Source: Polaromonas sp. (lineage in GTDB: Bacteria > Pseudomonadota > Gammaproteobacteria > Burkholderiales > Burkholderiaceae_C). From it: a stretch of 10,574 nt of DNA. Positions 6,038 to 10,574 of this stretch are shown here, piece by piece. The first letter of the stretch is position 1. Each line of letters opens with the position of its first letter. The stretch covers positions 1-10,574 of the forward strand of contig JABMMH010000144.1 in NCBI GenBank assembly GCA_013205645.1, in the 5' to 3' direction. A program made the translations under genes and the position numbers. Under the pieces are notes generated by a model, which saw only the letters and a program-made list of their open reading frames with translations, did no database searches and was not told the origin of the DNA.

Positions 6038-7000
6038 ATGCAGACAATTGCGCCCTTGTGGCTGTGGCTCACCTTTGGTGGCATCGTTTTGGTTTCGCTC
6101 TTCATTGACTTCGTTGTCCTCAAAAAACAGGGCGCGCACGACATCGGGGTCAAAGAGGCCTTGAACTGGTCCTTGGTTTGGGTTGCCCTGAGTTTTCTGT
6201 TCAACGGGCTGTTCTGGTGGGCCGTCAAAGAGTCCACCGGCTCAGTCGACATAGCGAACACAAAGTCGCTCGAATTTTTGACCGGCTACCTCATTGAGAA
6301 ATCATTGGCGGTGGACAACATTTTTGTCTTCTTGCTGATCTTCACTTACTTCGCCGTGCCCACGCAGTTTCAAAAACGGGTGCTGATGATAGGCATCATT
6401 GGCGCGATTGTGCTGCGCACCGTCATGATCATGGTGGGCGGCTGGCTGCTGGCCGAGTTCCACTGGATTTTGTATGTGTTCGGCGCTTTTCTCATTCTCA
6501 CTGGCGTGAAGATGTGGTGGGCCGCCGGCAAAGAACCGAACCTTGACGACAACCCAGCGCTGAAGCTATTGCGCAAGCTGCTGCCGGTGAGTAAGCAATA
6601 CGACGGTGAGAATTTTTGGACAGTGGAAAACGGCAAAAAAATTGCCACACCTTTGTTCATGGTGATTTGTCTGATTGCACTCACCGATGTGATTTTCGCA
6701 GTCGACTCGATCCCGGCAATTTTTGCCATCACCAGTGACCCCTTCATTGTGTTGACCAGCAATGTGTTCGCCATCTTGGGGCTGCGCGCCATGTATTTTT
6801 TGCTGGCCGCCGTCGCCAACAAGTTCCACTTACTCAACTATGGCTTGGCGGTGATTTTGGTCTTCATCGGCGGCAAGATGTGCTTGATCGATGTCTACAA
6901 AATACCGGTGCTCTTCTCTCTTGCTGTGGTCGTTGGTGTCTTGGCGCTGACCATGTTGCTGAGCCTGCGCACGGCCAAGCCGCATGCCAAAAGTGTTTAA
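6038..7000 (+). CDS. TerC/Alx-family integral membrane protein (probable Mn2+ export or metal homeostasis)
   Basis: This is a 320-residue polytopic membrane protein of the TerC family, close in length and pattern to E. coli Alx. Several hydrophobic segments are visible, starting at residues 8-28. The family signatures are present: LIEKSLAVDNIFVF (85-98) and LTDVIFAVDSIPAIFAIT (215-232), both with conserved acidic residues (E87, D93, D217, D223) in membrane segments, and then TSNVFAILGLRAMYF (240-254). Alx and related proteins export manganese, and the family name comes from tellurite resistance. In Bacillus, TerC proteins have been linked to metal loading of secreted enzymes. The start has TAAGG five bases upstream. 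It is divergent from soxC, and its TAA overlaps the stop of the convergent regulator gene. Family is firm; substrate is not shown by sequence. Confidence 0.88.
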   Translation: MQTIAPLWLWLTFGGIVLVSLFIDFVVLKKQGAHDIGVKEALNWSLVWVALSFLFNGLFWWAVKESTGSVDIANTKSLEFLTGYLIEKSLAVDNIFVFLLIFTYFAVPTQFQKRVLMIGIIGAIVLRTVMIMVGGWLLAEFHWILYVFGAFLILTGVKMWWAAGKEPNLDDNPALKLLRKLLPVSKQYDGENFWTVENGKKIATPLFMVICLIALTDVIFAVDSIPAIFAITSDPFIVLTSNVFAILGLRAMYFLLAAVANKFHLLNYGLAVILVFIGGKMCLIDVYKIPVLFSLAVVVGVLALTMLLSLRTAKPHAKSV

Positions 7001-7887
7001 AGCGCCGGCTGCAACAAGCTTTGGACCAAGGGGTGCTGCACTTTTTTCTCAGTGCCAATCGCAAAAAAGTGCTCCGTGACACCCTCGCACGGGCCCAAAC
7101 GCTGCACGGCGTAATGGGCCAGCAAATCGTCATGCACCCAGTCCGCGGCGGGAAACACGCCCATGCCGCTGGCACCAAAGGTTTTGAGCAGGGCGCTGTC
7201 CTCAAACTCGCCGACGATGCGCGGCCGAATGCCGCGTTGCTCAAACCAATGGTCCAAGCGGGTGCGAACAGCCGTGTGCGCGGTAGGCAGCAACAAAGGC
7301 ACATCGGCCAGACTTTTCGGAAAGTTCTTCATCGCGGCGTTGACCAGTGCCGCCGTGCCATACCAAGCCACGGCCGTGGACCCCATGGCGTGGCTGTACA
7401 GCTTGATGTTGGGATTGGGCGGTGCGGGTCGGTCTGACAATACAACGTCAAGCCTGTGCAGCGCCAAGTCGCCCAGCAAATCATCCTGCTCACCTTCGTG
7501 GCACAGCAGACGCAAGTTCGGCACTGACACCACGGGTTGCAAAAGTCGCCGTACCACCAGTTTGGGCAGACCGTCGGAAATGCCAACCGCCAAGCGTACC
7601 GACGGGGAACTCGCGGCATCGCGAACCAGTGCGGGAAGGTTCTCGCCAAGTTGAAAGATTTGATCTGCTTGCCGCATCGCGGCCAGTCCGGCATCTGTTA
7701 GCACCAGCCCGCGGCCGGCGGGTTTGAGCAAGGCGTAGCCCAAGGAGCGCTCCAGCTCGCGCACCTGCGCGCTGACAGTTTGCACCGCCATGTCCAGCTT
7801 GTTGGCGGCCCGAGAGATGCCACCTTCTTTGGCGACCACCCAAAAATAATAAAGGTGTTTGTAATTGAACGAGGCACTCATGGTCAT
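6997..7887 (-). CDS. LysR-type transcriptional regulator, NhaR-like
   Basis: This is a 296-residue LysR-family regulator. The N-terminal winged helix-turn-helix (about 8-65) begins NYKHLYYFWVVAKEGGISRAA, which resembles the start of E. coli NhaR, the sodium-responsive activator of the NhaA antiporter. Further NhaR-like stretches are LDVVLSDRP in the effector domain, GEFEDSALLKTFGA and the C-terminal HFFAIGTEKKVQHPLV. The start at 7887 lacks a clear Shine-Dalgarno; Met3 at 7881 is an alternative. It is divergent from an SbtA-type sodium/bicarbonate permease across 177 bases, so that permease is its likely target. A palindrome overlaps a GATAAT -10-like hexamer (7917-7912, minus) before its own start, suggesting autoregulation. 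LysR family is certain; NhaR subfamily is a strong resemblance read by eye. Confidence 0.88.
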   Translation of the reverse strand: MTMSASFNYKHLYYFWVVAKEGGISRAANKLDMAVQTVSAQVRELERSLGYALLKPAGRGLVLTDAGLAAMRQADQIFQLGENLPALVRDAASSPSVRLAVGISDGLPKLVVRRLLQPVVSVPNLRLLCHEGEQDDLLGDLALHRLDVVLSDRPAPPNPNIKLYSHAMGSTAVAWYGTAALVNAAMKNFPKSLADVPLLLPTAHTAVRTRLDHWFEQRGIRPRIVGEFEDSALLKTFGASGMGVFPAADWVHDDLLAHYAVQRLGPCEGVTEHFFAIGTEKKVQHPLVQSLLQPAL

Positions 7888-8064
7888 ATTTTTCAGGAGT
7901 ATTGATAAGGAATTATCTGCTTTTAAAGAATCTATTCAGCCGCTATCCTCATGGCTTTGCCACTTTGAAGACCCCCATGACGACCGTCATCCACCCTCGT
8001 GATGCCAAGTCGCATCTGATCAGCAGCGCAGCCGTTTGGTTGATCTGAATCGGCAGCCGCACCT
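7888..8064. promoter_or_regulatory. Divergent NhaR-like/sbtA control region with two inverted repeats
   Basis: The spacer contains two perfect inverted repeats: GATAA-4-TTATC (7904-7917), 17 bases before the regulator start, and ATGACG-2-CGTCAT (7977-7990), 75 bases before sbtA. On the minus strand the first overlaps GATAAT, a plausible -10 for the regulator gene. LysR proteins commonly bind two dyad sites in a divergent spacer, which fits this layout, but neither dyad is centred as a strict T-N11-A motif. No convincing promoter or ribosome site for sbtA was found. Confidence 0.45.
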
Positions 8065-9042
8065 ATGCAAAGCTTCTTTGACCCTGCGATCTTGTTTTTT
8101 GTCTTTGGCATTTTGGCTGGCACGCTGAAGTCGAACCTAGACGTACCGCCGCAAATTTCCCGGTTCCTGTCGCTCTATTTGCTGATGGCTTTGGGCTTGA
8201 AAGGTGGTTTTGCGCTAGCCCAGTCTGGCTTGACGGCGGAGGTGCTGATCAGCCTAGGCGCTGCACTTGGCATGGCGATGTTGGTTCCGCTTTTGGGCTA
8301 CCTGGTGTTGCGCCGCTTTCTGAACGGCTTTGATGCAGCCGCCATTGCCGCGACCTATGGCTCTGTCAGCGCCGTCACCTTCATCACGGCGGTTCAATAT
8401 CTGGACGTCAATGGCATCACCTATGGCGGGCACATGGCGGCGGCCATGGCCCTGATGGAGTCACCCGCTATCGTGCTGGCGGTCGTGTTGGCCAACCACG
8501 CCCGCCAACAATCGGCGTCGGGCATTGGCGCGATTCAAGGTCAGCCCAACAACGCACCGCTGGGACGCATCTTGCACGAGTCGCTGACCGATGGCGCGCA
8601 ACTCTTGCTGTTGGGCGCGATGTTGATTGGTGTGTTGACAGGTGAGGCTGGGCAAGCCGCCATGAAGCCTTTCTCCGTCGATTTGTTCAAAGGCATGCTG
8701 GCATTCTTTTTACTGGACATGGGCCTGCTGGCTGCGCGCAACATGGGCAAGTTGAAGGGCCAGTCTGCTTGGTTGTTGGTTTACGCCATCGTTGGGCCCT
8801 TGGTGCATGCCGGCCTGGCGCTGCTGCTGGGGTCACTGCTGGGCATGTCTTCAGGTAATTTGGCGTTGCTGATGGTACTGGCCGCCAGTGCCTCATACAT
8901 CGCCGTGCCAGCGGTTATTCGCCACGCCATTCCGGAGGCCAACCCCTCGCTCTACTTCGGAATGTCGTTGGGTCTCACTTTCCCGTTCAATATTTTGATA
9001 GGGATTCCGCTGTATGTGCATGTGGCACAGCTTGGCTTTTGA
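8065..9042 (+). CDS. sbtA: SbtA-family sodium-dependent bicarbonate permease
   Basis: This is a 325-residue polytopic permease of the SbtA (DUF897) family; the cyanobacterial members import bicarbonate with sodium. Family signatures are clear: LMALGLKGGFAL (40-51), TYGSVSAVTF (97-106), MALMESPAIV (128-137), SASYIAVPAVIRHAIPEANPSLY (275-297 region) and LTFPFNILIGIPLY (304-317). About ten hydrophobic segments fall in two halves around a hydrophilic loop (146-172). The ATG at 8065 has no recognisable Shine-Dalgarno. Next to a sox operon it would supply inorganic carbon for autotrophic or anaplerotic fixation. No SbtB (PII-like inhibitor) gene follows; the next gene is convergent. Family is firm; bicarbonate as substrate and sodium coupling are inferred from the family. 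Confidence 0.88.
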   Translation: MQSFFDPAILFFVFGILAGTLKSNLDVPPQISRFLSLYLLMALGLKGGFALAQSGLTAEVLISLGAALGMAMLVPLLGYLVLRRFLNGFDAAAIAATYGSVSAVTFITAVQYLDVNGITYGGHMAAAMALMESPAIVLAVVLANHARQQSASGIGAIQGQPNNAPLGRILHESLTDGAQLLLLGAMLIGVLTGEAGQAAMKPFSVDLFKGMLAFFLLDMGLLAARNMGKLKGQSAWLLVYAIVGPLVHAGLALLLGSLLGMSSGNLALLMVLAASASYIAVPAVIRHAIPEANPSLYFGMSLGLTFPFNILIGIPLYVHVAQLGF

Positions 9043-9078
9043 GGTGCCGCTTGACAACTTCATGCTGCCATCAGCCCG

Positions 9079-9119
9079 ACCGTGACAGACCGCTCACTTG
9101 AAGCGGTAGTGGTCACGGT
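9079..9119. terminator. Nested double-stem hairpin between convergent sbtA and the cytochrome gene
   Basis: An outer perfect 8-base repeat (ACCGTGAC 9079-9086 and GTCACGGT 9112-9119) encloses an inner perfect 6-base repeat (ACCGCT 9089-9094 and AGCGGT 9102-9107) with a 7-base loop. It overlaps the last codons and stop of the cytochrome gene and begins 36 bases after the sbtA stop. The position between convergent genes suggests a two-way terminator, but no T-run follows on either strand, so a Rho-independent role is uncertain. Confidence 0.5.
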
Positions 9120-9414
9120 TCAGCACCGCGCTGATGGCGGTCACTTCTTCAGGAAACAAGGCCAAGTTGAGCTCCATATTGCACTGCTCGATCATGCCGC
9201 GCAAAGCGCCGGGTGTGTTGATGCGTCCGGCCGGCTTGTAAATGGCCGATCCGTCACCGCCAACCTTGCCTTGGTGGCAGGCCACGCACTGGTTGTCGGC
9301 GATCAGTTTCGCGCCTAGCTGCAGGTCAGCTCCGACAAAAATGGCCGGGCCTTGCGCAAAGGCTGAAACGCTGGCGAATGACAACAGTGCAGAAATCAAA
9401 AATTGGCGGGTCAT
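9094..9414 (-). CDS. Small periplasmic monoheme cytochrome c
   Basis: This is a 106-residue secreted cytochrome c. The Sec signal is likely cut after A20 (SAFA/QGP). The heme site is CVACH (43-47), preceded by LGAKLIADNQ. The C-terminal helix segment LFPEEVTAISAVLNRDHYRF resembles small cytochromes of proteobacterial electron-transfer operons. The distal ligand is uncertain: M74 and M80 are candidates, and C78 is an additional cysteine close by. The ATG at 9414 lies 32 bases after the hydrolase stop with no strong ribosome site, so the two genes are probably one operon. It could accept electrons in the sulfur or a related periplasmic oxidation system. That it is a c-type cytochrome is firm; its specific role is unknown. 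Confidence 0.85.
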   Translation of the reverse strand: MTRQFLISALLSFASVSAFAQGPAIFVGADLQLGAKLIADNQCVACHQGKVGGDGSAIYKPAGRINTPGALRGMIEQCNMELNLALFPEEVTAISAVLNRDHYRFK

Positions 9415-9446
9415 GGTCGAGGTGAGTGTAAAACCACAGTATGCCG

Positions 9447-10457
9447 CTAATTGCCCTCTCGCTCCATCAGCAAATACGTGTTGTAGGCATTCATGCGGTT
9501 CACCGCTTTGAACAGCGGCAGCTGCTCGAAGCGCGACCAGTTGGCCGCTTCGTAGGCGGCATCAAAGGGCTCCATGTTTTTCGCCGCCTCGGCCATGCTG
9601 CTGCGCAAATAGACAAGGTAGTCACGCGTCAAGGCCATGTCACTTTTCGCTTCATTTGACAGCGGACCATGACCGGGCACGACCACGGTCGTATCGAAAG
9701 TCAGCAGGGTCTCTAAGGACTGAATCCAGTGACCGCTGTCGGCTTGCCCGACGTAAGGAATGCGGTTGCGAAAGACCAGATCACCGGCAAACAGCACTTT
9801 GTCTTGCGGCAGATAAATGACCAAGTCTTCCGGCGTGTGGGACGGGCCGACCGGCTGCAACACGAAGCGCACGCCGCCGACCGTCAGCTCGGTTGGGCCG
9901 TCGATCCACTCATCGGCGGGCACCAGCCGGGTGTTCTCGTCAATCCAAGGGAACAGCTCTTGCCGCGAACTCTCCATGCGCAAGCGTGCGGTGTCGGACT
10001 GCAGATATTCGCGCGCCGCGCCATGCGCCACGATGCGCGCGCCCTGCGCCTTGAAGGTCTGCAGGCCATAAATATGGTCGGCATGGTAATGCGTGACGAT
10101 GACGTGGGTGACCGGCAGGGGCGTGAGCTTGCGAATCTCAATCAGCAGCTGCTCGGCCAAGGCTGGCGAGCCCAGTGCGTCAATGACGACCACGCCTGCG
10201 GGCGTGATGACGAAGCCGGCGTTGGAGATGAAGTTTTGATTGGCGCTGGAACCCATGGCCGACAGGCCTTCGACATACCAAGCGACCGGGGAGACGCGCT
10301 GCGCGCTCATCTTGACACCGATGACGCCCTTGGCCGTGGTGTCAGCGGCGACGGCTTGAGGCGCAACGACAGACGCAGGCTGAGCCTGCACATAGGCAGT
10401 CTGCCAAAGCGCCAGCGCCAAAACCAACGGCAACGCCCGATGATTGAAAAACGGCAT
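9447..10457 (-). CDS. Periplasmic metallo-beta-lactamase-fold hydrolase, SoxH-like
   Basis: This is a 336-residue exported metallo-hydrolase. After a Sec signal (hydrophobic 8-22, likely cut near VQA at 25) comes a complete MBL core: THYHADHIYG (122-131) with H123, H125, D127 and H128, then H207 (GPSHTPED), D226 (LFAGDLVF) and H263 (VVPGHGP). All the usual dizinc ligands are present, so it is predicted active. The segment ANQNFISNAGFVITPAGVVVIDALGSP and the C-terminal helical tail resemble SoxH and quinoprotein-linked MBL proteins. SoxH is found near sox genes, but its substrate is unknown. The ATG at 10457 is chosen for its strong GAGGAGGGG site; an in-frame start at 10505 adds 16 charged residues before the signal and lacks support. 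Family is firm; the SoxH name is tentative. Confidence 0.87.
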   Translation of the reverse strand: MPFFNHRALPLVLALALWQTAYVQAQPASVVAPQAVAADTTAKGVIGVKMSAQRVSPVAWYVEGLSAMGSSANQNFISNAGFVITPAGVVVIDALGSPALAEQLLIEIRKLTPLPVTHVIVTHYHADHIYGLQTFKAQGARIVAHGAAREYLQSDTARLRMESSRQELFPWIDENTRLVPADEWIDGPTELTVGGVRFVLQPVGPSHTPEDLVIYLPQDKVLFAGDLVFRNRIPYVGQADSGHWIQSLETLLTFDTTVVVPGHGPLSNEAKSDMALTRDYLVYLRSSMAEAAKNMEPFDAAYEAANWSRFEQLPLFKAVNRMNAYNTYLLMEREGN

Positions 10458-10574
10458 GTCTCCCCTCCTCTGTGATCGATTAAGACTTGTCTTGGTCCGT
10501 GCCAAATATAAGCCAAAAGCGAATTAAGAAGTTGGGAAAATCCAGCAGTTCAGCTCGCCATGAGATCCTTGATC
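10458..10574 (-). promoter_or_regulatory. Leader of the hydrolase/cytochrome pair, with a possible gene end at the window edge
   Basis: Upstream of the hydrolase start are a strong purine-rich ribosome site and a perfect inverted repeat AAGAC-2-GTCTT (10482-10493). A TATATT on the minus strand within the AT-rich stretch near 10505-10510 could be a -10, without a clear -35. At the edge, a minus-strand reading frame IKDLMAS followed by TGA (10574-10550) could be the end of an upstream gene, but eight codons are too few to judge. Confidence 0.25.

Noticed and set aside
9729..10475. 248-residue plus-strand open frame opposite the MBL hydrolase
   Set aside because: The opposite strand encodes all MBL metal motifs and a signal peptide; the plus-strand frame shows none.
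10490..10512. Sigma-54 promoter before the hydrolase (TGGCAC on the minus strand)
   Set aside because: Only the -24 half is present; there is no GC-containing -12 element (TTGCA/T) at the required spacing.

Overview
The window carries most of a thiosulfate-oxidation (sox) operon and, to its right, accessory and transport genes. Protein sequences, the gene order soxCDYZAXB and the moderately GC-rich coding with AT-richer spacers suggest a betaproteobacterium of the order Burkholderiales, probably Comamonadaceae-like. That placement is inference from recognised protein families, not a database search. No rRNA, tRNA, CRISPR array, transposase or integrase is visible.

Left part (1-5747, all minus strand): the operon reads right to left as soxC, soxD, soxY, soxZ, soxA, soxX, soxB, and soxB is cut by the left window edge. 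SoxYZ carries the sulfur substrate on the Cys of a C-terminal GGCGG arm. The cytochrome SoxAX joins thiosulfate to that Cys, SoxB hydrolyses off sulfate, and the molybdenum/heme enzyme SoxCD oxidises the remaining sulfane sulfur. With SoxCD present, the expected outcome is complete oxidation to sulfate without stored sulfur globules. All the key cofactor residues I looked for are present. SoxA has one heme, with a Cys pair where other SoxA proteins have a second heme. SoxX has a lipobox.

The three junctions between functional complexes (SoxCD|SoxYZ, SoxYZ|SoxAX, SoxAX|SoxB) each hold a perfect inverted repeat. Two of these are followed by T-tracts on the sense strand and look like intrinsic terminators. 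The three junctions inside the modules (C/D, Y/Z, A/X) show none. This segmentation is the most interesting structural observation here.

Middle (5748-7887): an AT-rich spacer separates soxC from a divergent TerC/Alx-family membrane protein gene (plus strand). The spacer holds operator-like repeats and a minus-strand terminator. terC runs tail to tail, with overlapping stop codons, into a NhaR-like LysR regulator gene (minus strand).

Right part (7888-10574): the NhaR-like gene is divergent from an SbtA-family sodium-dependent bicarbonate permease gene (plus strand), and the spacer between them contains two perfect inverted repeats. A nested hairpin separates sbtA from a convergent minus-strand pair: a periplasmic SoxH-like metallo-beta-lactamase-fold hydrolase followed by a small monoheme cytochrome c. 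Together the content fits a sulfur-oxidising lithotroph or mixotroph that links thiosulfate oxidation with inorganic-carbon uptake and metal homeostasis. The functional links beyond the sox operon are inference from gene order.
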